In this document: piece after piece, positions 9,052 through 16,897 of the stretch | How the letters are laid out: each line of letters begins with the position of its first letter | How positions within the stretch are numbered: position 1 is the first letter of the stretch | Assembly (NCBI RefSeq): GCF_001623075.1 | Contig: NZ_LMCF01000022.1 | Location: 1 to 64,000 of the forward strand | Origin: Pseudovibrio sp. Ad37 | GTDB taxonomy: Bacteria > Pseudomonadota > Alphaproteobacteria > Rhizobiales > Stappiaceae | Direction: 5' to 3' | Length of the DNA: 64,000 nucleotides | Position numbers and translations under genes: made by a program | Notes under the pieces: model-generated | The model's database searches: none | Seen by the model: only the letters and a program-made list of their open reading frames with translations | What the model was told of the DNA's origin: nothing

Positions 9052-9381
9052 CTAGGCGACCGTGATTTTCTTTTCCATGTCGTAGACGGAGCCGTCATCA
9101 TCCGTCCATTCAAACCGAACCGCACCAGACTCTGGAATCCGCATCTGAAACTCGATGTAAGGGTTCGCAGAAACAGAAGGTTCAATATCTGCCATGAACA
9201 CGGGCTCGCCATTGAAGCTGGCAGCAAACTTATTGATGATCTTGCGTGGAATGGTCTCGCCGGTTTTCTTGTCCTTGCGCTGACCAGATTCCATTGGGTG
9301 CGAGATCAGTGTCTTGATGGTCACGACCTCGTTTACGCTTGCCTTTTTAGGCACTTTGACGCGTGGTTTTACCTTTGCCAT
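9052..9381 (-). CDS. soxZ: SoxZ, sulfur carrier complex subunit
   Basis: A 109-residue immunoglobulin-like beta protein that forms the SoxYZ heterodimer, the carrier of all covalent sulfur intermediates. It lacks a signal peptide, as expected because it is co-exported with the Tat-targeted SoxY. Recognisable family stretches are LISHPMESGQRKDKKTG and ISVNPYIEFQ-like PSVSANPYIEFQMRI. It lies between soxY (23 bp) and soxA. Confidence 0.95.
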   Translation of the reverse strand: MAKVKPRVKVPKKASVNEVVTIKTLISHPMESGQRKDKKTGETIPRKIINKFAASFNGEPVFMADIEPSVSANPYIEFQMRIPESGAVRFEWTDDDGSVYDMEKKITVA

Positions 9382-9404
9382 GTATTTCTCAATGCCTTTT
9401 CTGA

Positions 9405-9839
9405 TTAACCGCCACAGCCACCGATGGTGACCTTGACACTACGCTTTGTCATGATGGCGGACCCGTCCGGCATCTTTGCAATGGCGACAATGTCCTGCGT
9501 TTTTGCAAGGCGAATACGGGTCTTGGCTTCCTGAGCACCGGAAAGAGCGCTGAAATGGAATGTCGCAACACCTGGGCTCGGGTTGCCTGCTGCAAGCAGC
9601 ATGATGGAGGCTGCACCCGGCGCAGACACTTCAATCGGAACAGTGTTCCCGTTTTCAGCAATCTCTGGCGCACCAATGGTAATGTCACCGCTTCCCGGCT
9701 TTGCGCCGCCAGTGAACTCCACAATTGCATCTTCAACAGCATTGCCCGCTGCAAACGCCGGCGCGGTAAAACGCAGTGTCGTCAGAGCGGCTGCGCCTCC
9801 CACTGCCAAACCAAGCGCTTCACGTCTGGTAACAGTCAT
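9405..9839 (-). CDS. soxY: SoxY, sulfur-binding carrier protein
   Basis: SoxY holds thiosulfate and its oxidation intermediates on a C-terminal cysteine. The 144-residue protein starts with a twin-arginine signal (VTRREALGLAVGGAAAL) and ends with the diagnostic swinging arm GGCGG, cysteine 142. I chose ATG 9839 because AAGGAGG lies ahead of it; an upstream in-frame extension has no signal features. The 128-bp gap to soxX holds a palindromic repeat and a 13-bp hairpin, so soxYZ levels may be set separately from soxX. Confidence 0.96.
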   Translation of the reverse strand: MTVTRREALGLAVGGAAALTTLRFTAPAFAAGNAVEDAIVEFTGGAKPGSGDITIGAPEIAENGNTVPIEVSAPGAASIMLLAAGNPSPGVATFHFSALSGAQEAKTRIRLAKTQDIVAIAKMPDGSAIMTKRSVKVTIGGCGG

Positions 9840-9855
9840 TAAAAATCCTCCTTGG

Positions 9856-9900
9856 AGCGTATCTCCCCAACAGGCGCTGAGCACTCTTTGGGAAAATACG
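9856..9900. repeat. Dispersed palindromic element, variant copy between soxX and soxY
   Basis: GCGTATCTCCCCAA at one end faces TTGGGAAAATACGC at the other, with an unrelated 17-base centre. The outer GCGTAT/ATACGC arms match the copies at 14733 and 50546, but the inner part differs, so this is either a diverged copy or a separate palindrome. Confidence 0.5.
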
Positions 9901-9916
9901 CTTAAGCAATAATTCT

Positions 9917-9954
9917 GAGCGTGCTGCGTAACCGGTCAGCAACGCAGCACGCTC
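9917..9954 (-). terminator. Strong hairpin between soxX and soxY
   Basis: GAGCGTGCTGCGT (9917-9929) and ACGCAGCACGCTC (9942-9954) form a perfect 13-bp GC-rich stem with a 12-base loop, immediately downstream of the soxX stop on the transcribed minus strand. No U-run follows, which suggests an mRNA-stabilising or partial attenuating role that could let soxX and soxYZ be produced at different levels. Confidence 0.65.
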
Positions 9955-9967
9955 AAGGCAAACGCGC

Positions 9968-10426
9968 CTATTCTTTCAAAGTCGCCAGATAAGCGACGAT
10001 GTCTTCAACTTGTTCTGCTGAAAGAATGGTCTTTCCCGCAAACTTCTTTGCCACGCGGTTCAAACCTTCGCTCTTGTAGAAGGCAGGCATAATGGTCGCT
10101 TCCCCGAAGACTTCCTTCGAGTTGACAACAATCGCCCGCAATTCCGCTTCGGTATAGGTGTCTCCGATACCCTCAAGGTATGGACCTATCTCTCCGTGGA
10201 ACTGCTCTTCAGCAAGATCATCATTCGCGTGACAGGCAAGGCAGTTTCCCAGTTTCCGGTTGGCGAACCATTCCCGTCCTTTGGCTGGGTCACCAACCGC
10301 ACCGGTCAAAGACACCGGCACAGCCGCCTCGACAAATTGAACGTCACCTGGAGCAACAACTCCGGCAACGGCACTTCCTGAAATTAGCAGCGTTGCAGCC
10401 GCTATAGTTTTGGCAATCGCCTTCAT
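9968..10426 (-). CDS. soxX: SoxX, monohaem cytochrome subunit of SoxAX
   Basis: SoxX is the electron-accepting partner of SoxA. The 152-residue protein has a Sec signal (LLISGSAVAG) and one haem motif CLACH at 62-66 in a class I cytochrome c domain; ATIMPAFYKSEGL supplies a likely axial methionine. ATG 10426 is chosen because GGGAGGGAGC precedes it. An AT-rich 128-bp gap separates it from soxW upstream, which may contain the soxXYZA promoter. Confidence 0.94.
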   Translation of the reverse strand: MKAIAKTIAAATLLISGSAVAGVVAPGDVQFVEAAVPVSLTGAVGDPAKGREWFANRKLGNCLACHANDDLAEEQFHGEIGPYLEGIGDTYTEAELRAIVVNSKEVFGEATIMPAFYKSEGLNRVAKKFAGKTILSAEQVEDIVAYLATLKE

Positions 10427-10554
10427 TGCTCCCTCCCAATTACAGCGATTCAATATTTTTATGCTACTCAGATACGTAGAAACACTCAACTTAAAATTCA
10501 CATAATTGAATATGTTAATATATCGACCTTAGTCTAAACAGTTGAGTGAAAACG

Positions 10555-11127
10555 CTATTCTGAGGCTGCTTTTTGTTTCAAAAATTCACGTGCATGAAAT
10601 TTTTGAAAATGTTCTTCGCCCTCATAGCCCTTCTGTTTGACCCAGCGGAGCATGTTGAGGGTGGTCCATTTTCCAAATGAACCAGGCATGGTCTGCACAG
10701 AGGCAGTCCCTGCTGTTTTGCCAGTCCCAACCTCTTCAGGCAGGAACAGGAAGGTGGGGGTGAACACAACGCCCCAGCGACGTGCGATGTTCTTCTCGGT
10801 TTGAACTTCCCCGTCGAAGTCCGTCACCTCTTCATCGCCAAACAGGTTCATCTGAACCACGAAGTAGTTGTCTTCAATGAATTTGCGAACCTCTGGATCG
10901 CTGAAGACATTCTTATGCAAGCGTGAGCAATAAATGCAGCCGCGTTGCTCAAAGAGAATAACCATGCGTTTGCCTTCTTCATTGGCAGCAGCAAGGTCCT
11001 CTCTAAGGTCTTTGAAGGTTAAGCGAAGCCAAGGCTGTTTGTGGAGACCGTCCTCTCCAACCTCAGCAAAGCTCAGTGTAATGCTGGCGAAAATCATCGC
11101 TGCAGCAAGCATTAATTTTTTAAGCAT
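10555..11127 (-). CDS. soxW: SoxW, periplasmic thioredoxin-like protein
   Basis: A 190-residue thioredoxin-fold protein with an N-terminal signal (LAAAMIFASITLSFA) and redox motif CIYC at 64-67, with cis-proline region FTPTFLFL. In Sox systems SoxW receives electrons from the membrane protein SoxV and is thought to keep sulfur carrier or cytochrome cysteines reduced. It follows soxV by 64 bp. The motif CxYC, rather than the common CGPC, fits the SoxW/DUF255-like group. Confidence 0.88.
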   Translation of the reverse strand: MLKKLMLAAAMIFASITLSFAEVGEDGLHKQPWLRLTFKDLREDLAAANEEGKRMVILFEQRGCIYCSRLHKNVFSDPEVRKFIEDNYFVVQMNLFGDEEVTDFDGEVQTEKNIARRWGVVFTPTFLFLPEEVGTGKTAGTASVQTMPGSFGKWTTLNMLRWVKQKGYEGEEHFQKFHAREFLKQKAASE

Positions 11128-11191
11128 CGATCCCTCCCATAACGCACCACTCCCGAGAACCCCTCAATGGTTTTCAAGAGATGGATACGCC

Positions 11192-11929
11192 TCAGCTTAA
11201 AGATGTCAGTCCTGGCGCATACTCAATCATTTGCTCTGCAATCCAGGAAACGGTGTTCGTCCCAATCAACACCGCGAAAATAATCAAAAGAACGCCCATG
11301 CCTTTTTCGATGGCACCAAGGTACTTCCGAAAACGGCCCATGAAACTCAGGAATGGCTTTGAAAAAACAGCTGCCAGAATGAACGGTAGCGTCATGCCGA
11401 CCCCATACGCAAACAGCAGCAACATACCCTGAGAAACATCATCACTGGCACCTGCCGTGAATAGGATAGTTGCCAGAACAGGACCAACACAGGGGGTCCA
11501 GCCAAAGGCGAAAGCCAGTCCCACAAAGTAAGCGCCAATGATTCCAGCTGGGGCCGAAGAGCTGTCGAGCCGGGCTTCTCTCAGCAGCAGATTGAGCCGG
11601 ATGATGCCGACAAAATGCAGGCCAAGAACAAAGATGACAGCAGCAGCCATGTAACGCAGCACGTCAAACCAGTCTCGCAGCAACTGGCCGAAGACCGTTG
11701 CTGTCGCGCCAAGGCCAACAAAGATTGTGAGAATACCGGCAGCAAAGAAAAACGATGTAAAAACAACACGTCGCTGGATGGCAGGGGTGACCCCGTCACC
11801 GGAAAGCTCATTCATTCCAATGCCTGCAATGTAGCAAAGGTAGAACGGCACAATCGGTAAAATACAAGGCGAAAGGAACGAGAGTAACCCCGCGCTCCCC
11901 GCCGCAATGATAGTTAGATCTGGATACAT
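11192..11929 (-). CDS. soxV: SoxV, CcdA/DsbD-type membrane electron transporter
   Basis: A 245-residue protein with about six membrane segments of the CcdA family. The two redox cysteines are in LSFLSPCILPIVPFY and FGWTPCVGPVLA. It passes electrons from cytoplasmic thioredoxin to SoxW and SoxS in the periplasm. I start at ATG 11929, which aligns with the usual CcdA N-terminus; a GTG at 11950 in frame is an alternative and neither has a strong ribosome site. It heads the minus-strand operon and is divergent from soxS. Confidence 0.9.
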   Translation of the reverse strand: MYPDLTIIAAGSAGLLSFLSPCILPIVPFYLCYIAGIGMNELSGDGVTPAIQRRVVFTSFFFAAGILTIFVGLGATATVFGQLLRDWFDVLRYMAAAVIFVLGLHFVGIIRLNLLLREARLDSSSAPAGIIGAYFVGLAFAFGWTPCVGPVLATILFTAGASDDVSQGMLLLFAYGVGMTLPFILAAVFSKPFLSFMGRFRKYLGAIEKGMGVLLIIFAVLIGTNTVSWIAEQMIEYAPGLTSLS

Positions 11930-11950
11930 ATGGGCACTTGCTAAAAACAC

Positions 11951-11966
11951 ATTCTATTATTAGAAT
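11951..11966. promoter_or_regulatory. AT-rich inverted repeat in the soxV/soxS divergent promoter region
   Basis: ATTCTA-TTAT-TAGAAT is a perfect inverted repeat in the roughly 60-bp region between divergent soxV and soxS. Its right part, TTATTAGAAT, recurs upstream of soxB at 8062. ArsR-type regulators of the SoxR/BigR group bind short AT-rich inverted repeats, so this is the best operator candidate for the SoxR encoded at 13085. Confidence 0.5.
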
Positions 11967-11989
11967 ATTTAGATATCATAGTTTTTAAA

Positions 11990-12367
11990 ATGTCAATCGT
12001 GGATATCATGAGCACTTTTGGTTGGATCTCATTTGTCATTTTCGCCCTTCTTTTCAGCAGTGCCCAGGCGGCCGGTTCGACCATGAAATTGCTTCTGGTC
12101 GAGGACGAAATCTGCCCTTGGTGCGAACGCTGGGAAGAGGAAATTGGTGGAGCCTACGGCAAAACAGAGGAGGGGCAAAAAGCTCCTTTGATGCGGATGG
12201 ATATTGATGATCCGATTCCCAAAAACGTGACCCTGAAAGGAAAGGCACGGTTTACGCCAACCTTCATCCTTTTAATTGACGGCGCCGAAGTCCAGCGGAT
12301 TGAAGGTTACCCGGGAGAAGGTTTCTTCTACCCCGCCCTGAACCAGATGCTTCAGTCAGCTCAATAA
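11990..12367 (+). CDS. soxS: SoxS, periplasmic thioredoxin
   Basis: A 125-residue thioredoxin-like protein with a signal anchor (WISFVIFALLFSSAQA) and redox motif CPWC at 42-45, plus cis-proline segment ARFTPTFILL. SoxS reactivates the SoxYZ carrier by reducing inactive disulfide forms in Paracoccus. It is the first gene of the plus-strand arm, divergent from its likely reductant SoxV. Confidence 0.85.
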   Translation: MSIVDIMSTFGWISFVIFALLFSSAQAAGSTMKLLLVEDEICPWCERWEEEIGGAYGKTEEGQKAPLMRMDIDDPIPKNVTLKGKARFTPTFILLIDGAEVQRIEGYPGEGFFYPALNQMLQSAQ

Positions 12368-12431
12368 TAATATTGAAAAGAAATTCATCTTTCCCGGTCA
12401 GTCCGGGGCATAATTCAATTGGGAGAACTCC

Positions 12432-12938
12432 ATGAAATCATTCATCACAGGGGCGGCATTGCTTGCAATGTCCGCAGGCTTCAGCGTTGCGCAGGCAGAA
12501 GATGAGTCCGCCTTTGTCAGCTTCAAATCTTTGAAGCCGGAAATCGCCATGAAGCTCGCTGTTGCCACCATGGAAGCTTGCCGCGAAGGTGGCTATCAGA
12601 TCTCTGCTGTTGTCGTCGATCGCTTCGGCCAGACACAAGCAGCAATCAGGGATCGTTATGCTGGCGTTCATACAGTCGACACAGCACGCGGAAAAGCATG
12701 GACAGCCGTCAGTTTCCGTGGCTCTACACTGGAAATTCAGCAGGAGATCAAGGCAGGAAATCTGTCGGCAGGTCTGCGTGACATCCCGGGTGCTGTGGCA
12801 CTGGGTGGTGGCCTCCCAGTCGAATCTGCAGGTGCAATTGTTGGTGGAATTGGTGTCTCCGGTGCGCCCTCTCCAAAAGTTGATGAGGAATGTGCCCAAA
12901 GTGGCCTAGAGGAAATCTCGGATTTGCTGGACTTCTAA
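12432..12938 (+). CDS. GlcG/HbpS-family haem-binding protein in the sox locus
   Basis: A 168-residue exported protein with a Sec signal (LLAMSAGFSVAQA-ED) and a GlcG/HbpS (DUF336) domain: VVVDRFGQTQAAIRDRYAG, DTARGKAWTAVSF and the glycine-rich AIVGGIGVSGA near the end. Family members bind haem or corrinoids. GGGAGAACTCC precedes the ATG. It lies between soxS and soxR on the same strand, so a role in haem supply or protection for the Sox cytochromes is possible but unproven. Confidence 0.8.
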   Translation: MKSFITGAALLAMSAGFSVAQAEDESAFVSFKSLKPEIAMKLAVATMEACREGGYQISAVVVDRFGQTQAAIRDRYAGVHTVDTARGKAWTAVSFRGSTLEIQQEIKAGNLSAGLRDIPGAVALGGGLPVESAGAIVGGIGVSGAPSPKVDEECAQSGLEEISDLLDF

Positions 12939-13084
12939 AAGGTATTCGCGGTGCAATGGTTGAAAAATGATTGCATTCAGCGTATGCCACCACTTCAAAG
13001 GTGTGCTGTAAGGTCAGCTGTAATTTATTCAACTTTAACTGACCTTGCTCACTCCGTTCCAAATGGTCTGCAGGATTTGGTTTA

Positions 13085-13432
13085 ATGGCTATACCCATGA
13101 TTGAACGTGGGATGAAAGAAGAAGACATCGAACGCATGGTTGGCCATGCTAAGGATGCAACTGATTTCCTGAAAGCATTGACACACGAAGGCCGATTGAT
13201 GATCCTGTGTCATCTCGTTACGGGCGAAAAGTCAGTAACAGAGCTGGAGCAGCTTCTGTCGTCTCGTCAGTCTGCGGTCAGTCAGCAACTTGCACGTTTG
13301 CGCTTGGATGGTCTGGTAAATTGCCGAAGGGACGGTAAGGCAGTCTATTACAGCCTCAAGGACGAACGGGCAGCTCGGGTTCTGGACCTGATTTTCGAGT
13401 TGTTCTGCACCGAAGGAAACAGCGATAAGTAA
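13085..13432 (+). CDS. soxR: SoxR, ArsR-family dithiol repressor of the sox genes
   Basis: A 115-residue winged-helix protein with recognition helix SSRQSAVSQQLARLRLDG. Two cysteines at positions 42 (LMILCHL) and 108 (ELFCTEG) match in position the pair used by BigR/SqrR/SoxR persulfide sensors to form a tetrasulfide or disulfide bond on exposure to sulfane sulfur, releasing DNA. C80 is extra. The start could also be ATG 13097 or 13112. It lies between the haem-binding gene and soxT and probably controls both divergent arms. Confidence 0.88.
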   Translation: MAIPMIERGMKEEDIERMVGHAKDATDFLKALTHEGRLMILCHLVTGEKSVTELEQLLSSRQSAVSQQLARLRLDGLVNCRRDGKAVYYSLKDERAARVLDLIFELFCTEGNSDK

Positions 13433-13470
13433 TATTTAAGCTCCGGCGTTTTGGTCTTGGGAGGGATCAA

Positions 13471-14529
13471 ATGTCCGAGGATATTCTGGCGGCACTCGCA
13501 GGCCTTGCGGGTGGTGTTTTGCTTGGCCTTGCTGCACGCCTTGGCCGCTTCTGCACACTTGGCGCGATTGAAGATGCTCTTTATGGCAAAGAGTGGCTGC
13601 GCATGCGCATGTGGGCCTTCGCCATTGCCATCTCCATCGCATCGACGTTTCTGCTGGCTCACCTTGACCTGATCGCGCTGGACCAAACCATTTACCTCAC
13701 CCAAAGCTGGAACCCGCTCGCCTGCATCGTCGGCGGCTTGATGTTTGGCTATGGCATGGCAATGGCTGGATCCTGCGGTTTCGGTGCGTTGGCACGCTTA
13801 GGTGGCGGAGATATGCGGTACTTCGTGCTCTCCCTGGTGATCGCCATTTCAGCGGCCATGGCCGCGGGTGGCCCAACAGCCTACCTGCGTGTGTTCCTGT
13901 TCCCGACCGAACTCTCAGAGGTAAGCTCAACAGGCATCGCGCACGCTCTTGCCCAACGACTGGAGCTTTCCGAACTGACAATCGCCCTGGTTATTGCCGG
14001 AGCCATTAGCCTTTTCGCTGTCAGCAACAAAGAGTTCCGCCAAAGTCCCAAAGCTATTATTGCCTCACTGGCTGTCGCTGTCGCGATCCTCCTCGGTTGG
14101 GTTGCAACCAGCTATCTCTTTGAAGAAAGCTTTGAGGAAGTTGCAGTGGCCAGCCATTCCTTCACAGTTCCGGTGGGTGATACCCTTATGTATCTCATGA
14201 CCGCATCTGGTGGCGGCCTGTCTTTTGCCGTCGGCTCAGTCATCGGCGTCCTCAGCGGGGCGTTTCTTGGTTCACTCATAAAAGGCCATTTCAGATGGGA
14301 AGCCTGTGACGACCCGCGCGAACTCAGACGACAGATCCTCGGAGGTTTTTTGATGGGCACTGGTGGCGTGATTGCTTTGGGCTGCACCATCGGGCAGGGC
14401 ATATCAGCCTTCTCGACACTCGCAATCAGCGCGCCTGTAGTCATGCTCTCCATCATCGCCGGAGCCGCTATAGGCCTTCGTCAACTCGTTGTCGGCTTTC
14501 AGTTCGCCTTCTGGAAGCAGTCATCCTGA
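13471..14529 (+). CDS. soxT: SoxT, YeeE/YedE-family sulfur-compound transporter
   Basis: A 352-residue protein with many membrane segments and the paired cysteine motifs of the YeeE/TsuA family: GRFCTLGA, AGSCGFGALARL and GCTIGQG. TsuA imports thiosulfate through a relay of such cysteines. In sox loci the soxT product is thought to import a sulfur signal or substrate that relieves SoxR repression. It follows soxR by 38 bp and ends the plus-strand arm. Confidence 0.88.
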   Translation: MSEDILAALAGLAGGVLLGLAARLGRFCTLGAIEDALYGKEWLRMRMWAFAIAISIASTFLLAHLDLIALDQTIYLTQSWNPLACIVGGLMFGYGMAMAGSCGFGALARLGGGDMRYFVLSLVIAISAAMAAGGPTAYLRVFLFPTELSEVSSTGIAHALAQRLELSELTIALVIAGAISLFAVSNKEFRQSPKAIIASLAVAVAILLGWVATSYLFEESFEEVAVASHSFTVPVGDTLMYLMTASGGGLSFAVGSVIGVLSGAFLGSLIKGHFRWEACDDPRELRRQILGGFLMGTGGVIALGCTIGQGISAFSTLAISAPVVMLSIIAGAAIGLRQLVVGFQFAFWKQSS

Positions 14530-14732
14530 CGGAGTACCCGCAATGACTTGTGCATAAAGATGCCCTTGGAGTAAGGCGGCCAAGACACACATTGCCTAAA
14601 TTATAGATTTTACCTCTGGTTGCTGATTAATCCCGCATATTTTGCTTGAGTTTGGCGGAGATTATCGCAATATTTCGCGCTGGCCACTTCGGTGTATCTA
14701 AACGTCCTCGCATTTTGCTCTGCGAAAAATAC

Positions 14733-14780
14733 CGCGTATCTCCGAAAAGTGGATGCCGGTTTTCGGAAAAAAGATACGCG
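14733..14780. repeat. Dispersed palindromic element, copy between soxT and pncA
   Basis: CGCGTATCT ... CCGAAAAGTGGATGCCGGTTTT ... AGATACGCG: outer 9-base arms are exact complements and an inner CCGAAAA/TTTTCGG pair is nested inside. It is a clear full copy of the family also seen at 37602 and 50546. The rest of the 337-bp gap 14530-14866 shows no gene. Confidence 0.85.
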
Positions 14781-14866
14781 AAAGCAAAAACTAAAGCAGC
14801 TCAACTAGTCCAGCTTAAATGCGAGCTGCTTTGAACAGGACTACTCATCGCGAACAGGAAGCAACC

Positions 14867-15493
14867 ATGACACGACCGACAAACGAAGCTCTGATTATGA
14901 TTGATATTCAGAACGATTTCTGTTCGGGCGGAGCTCTGGCTGTGAAGCACGGTGAGCAGATCGTCCCCTTGGTCAACGAGCTGCAAAACGAGTTTTCCGT
15001 CAAAGTGTTGACGCAAGACTGGCACCCGCAGCATCATAAATCCTTTGCGGACAATCACGACGCCAAGCAGCATTATGATATGACCGATATGCCCTATGGT
15101 CCGCAGGTTCTCTGGCCAAACCATTGCGTGCAGGGCACAAACGGCGCAGCGTTTCACAAAGACCTGAAGACCGACAGCGCCGACCTCGTTCTGCGCAAAG
15201 GCTTCCGTCCGCATATCGACAGCTACTCCGCGTTCTTCGAGAATGACCACACCACCCCAACCGGCTTGTCGGCTTACCTGCGCGAGCGCGGTGTCGATAC
15301 CCTGCACATGGTTGGTCTTGCGACAGATTTCTGCGTCCGGTTCTCAGCTGTGGATGCGGCAAAACTGGGGTTCAACGTGATTGTGCATCTGGATGCTTGC
15401 AGAGCGATTGACCTGAACGGATCCCTGAAAGAGGCTTTGAATGAGATGCAAAGCCACGGCGTCAAATTCTCTGGCGAGATGGTTGCACAATGA
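14867..15493 (+). CDS. pncA: Nicotinamidase
   Basis: Hydrolyses nicotinamide to nicotinate in NAD salvage. The 208-residue isochorismatase-fold protein has the catalytic triad D13 (MIDIQNDF), K111 (RKGF) and C156 (ATDFCVRFS), with metal ligands in DWHPQHH at 51-57. ATG 14867 is preferred over an upstream in-frame ATG because AGGAAG precedes it. The stop overlaps the pncB start by four bases (ATGA), coupling the two consecutive steps. Confidence 0.95.
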   Translation: MTRPTNEALIMIDIQNDFCSGGALAVKHGEQIVPLVNELQNEFSVKVLTQDWHPQHHKSFADNHDAKQHYDMTDMPYGPQVLWPNHCVQGTNGAAFHKDLKTDSADLVLRKGFRPHIDSYSAFFENDHTTPTGLSAYLRERGVDTLHMVGLATDFCVRFSAVDAAKLGFNVIVHLDACRAIDLNGSLKEALNEMQSHGVKFSGEMVAQ

Positions 15494-16782
15494 TTGATAT
15501 TGCTTCCCGCGTTTATAACCACAATTGGAAAATCGATCCGATTGTTCGTTCCCTGATCGACACCGACTTCTACAAGCTGCTCATGGCACAGTCGGTCTTT
15601 CTGAAAAAGCCGAACACGCAGGTCACCTTCAGCCTCATCAACAGAGCGCAGCACATTCCGCTGGCAAAGCTCATTGATGAGAAGGAACTCCGCGATCAGC
15701 TGGACCATATCCGCACACTCTCCCTGTCTCGCGGGGAAAGCACATGGCTGCGCGGCAACATGTTCTACGGCAAGCGGTCCATGTTCCGCGCCGAGTTCCT
15801 TGAGTGGTTCGAAAACCTGCGCCTGCCGCCCTATCATCTGGAAGTCAACGACGATCAGTACGAGCTCACCTTTGAAGGCGACTGGCCCGCCGTGATGCTC
15901 TGGGAAGTCCCGGCTCTCGCTGTACTGATGGAACTGCGCTCCCGCGCCGTGCTCAAAAACATGGGCCGGTTCGAGCTGCAGGTCCTGTATGCCCGCGCCA
16001 TGACCAAACTCTGGGAAAAAGTCGAATGCCTGCGCAAGGTTGAAGACCTGTCACTGGCAGATTTCGGCACCCGCCGCCGCCACTCCTATTTGTGGCAGGA
16101 CTGGTGCGTGCAGGCCATGATGGAAGGCCTCGGCAAAAAGTTTGTCGGCACATCCAACTGCCTGATCGCAATGCGCCACGAAGTGGAAGCAATCGGCACC
16201 AACGCGCACGAGCTACCTATGGTCTATTCCGCTCTGGCAGAAAGTGACGAGGAACTTGCCGAGGCCCCGTATCAGGTGCTGAATGACTGGCAGGAAGAAC
16301 ACGACGGTAACCTGCGTATTATTCTGCCAGACACGTATGGGACCGAAGGTTTCCTGAAACGCGCTCCGGGTTGGTTGTCCTCCTGGACAGGCATCCGCAT
16401 CGACAGCGGTGACCCAGTCAAAGGCGCAGAAGCAGCAATCAAATGGTGGAAAGCCTGCGGAGAGGATCCAACACAAAAGCGCGTCATCTTCTCTGATGGG
16501 TTGGACGAAGACATGATTGCCCACCTCCAGCGCAAGTTTCATGGCCGCGTCCGGTGTAGTTTTGGTTGGGGAACCATGCTTACCAACGACTTCCGCGGGC
16601 TGGTGCCAGATGATGCCTTAGCTCCGTTCTCACTGGTCTGCAAAGCCATTTCTGCAAACGGCAAACCAACGGTCAAGCTCTCCGACAATCCCAATAAGGC
16701 TATGGGATCACGGGAAGAAATTGAACGCTACAAGCGCGTTTTCGGGGTTGGCAAACAGATGAGCCAGAAGATTATCGTGTAA
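15490..16782 (+). CDS. pncB: Nicotinate phosphoribosyltransferase
   Basis: The 430-residue enzyme converts nicotinate and PRPP to nicotinate mononucleotide, the step after PncA. Family signatures are LIDTDFYKLLMAQSVF near the N-terminus, the conserved SGTSN-like FVGTSNCLIA stretch, and RIDSGDP followed by the PRPP-site region VIFSDGLDE. Its length fits the bacterial class. It is translationally coupled to pncA. Confidence 0.95.
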   Translation: MIDIASRVYNHNWKIDPIVRSLIDTDFYKLLMAQSVFLKKPNTQVTFSLINRAQHIPLAKLIDEKELRDQLDHIRTLSLSRGESTWLRGNMFYGKRSMFRAEFLEWFENLRLPPYHLEVNDDQYELTFEGDWPAVMLWEVPALAVLMELRSRAVLKNMGRFELQVLYARAMTKLWEKVECLRKVEDLSLADFGTRRRHSYLWQDWCVQAMMEGLGKKFVGTSNCLIAMRHEVEAIGTNAHELPMVYSALAESDEELAEAPYQVLNDWQEEHDGNLRIILPDTYGTEGFLKRAPGWLSSWTGIRIDSGDPVKGAEAAIKWWKACGEDPTQKRVIFSDGLDEDMIAHLQRKFHGRVRCSFGWGTMLTNDFRGLVPDDALAPFSLVCKAISANGKPTVKLSDNPNKAMGSREEIERYKRVFGVGKQMSQKIIV

Positions 16783-16897
16783 CGCAGCGTATTTTAGTCA
16801 TCACTCAAAATAATCCACTTGCATAGTTTCCCTATGCGTAAACTCTGTGTAGCATGCGTCACGCAGCACAGTTTATACGTGTGGGGGAGCGACAAAG

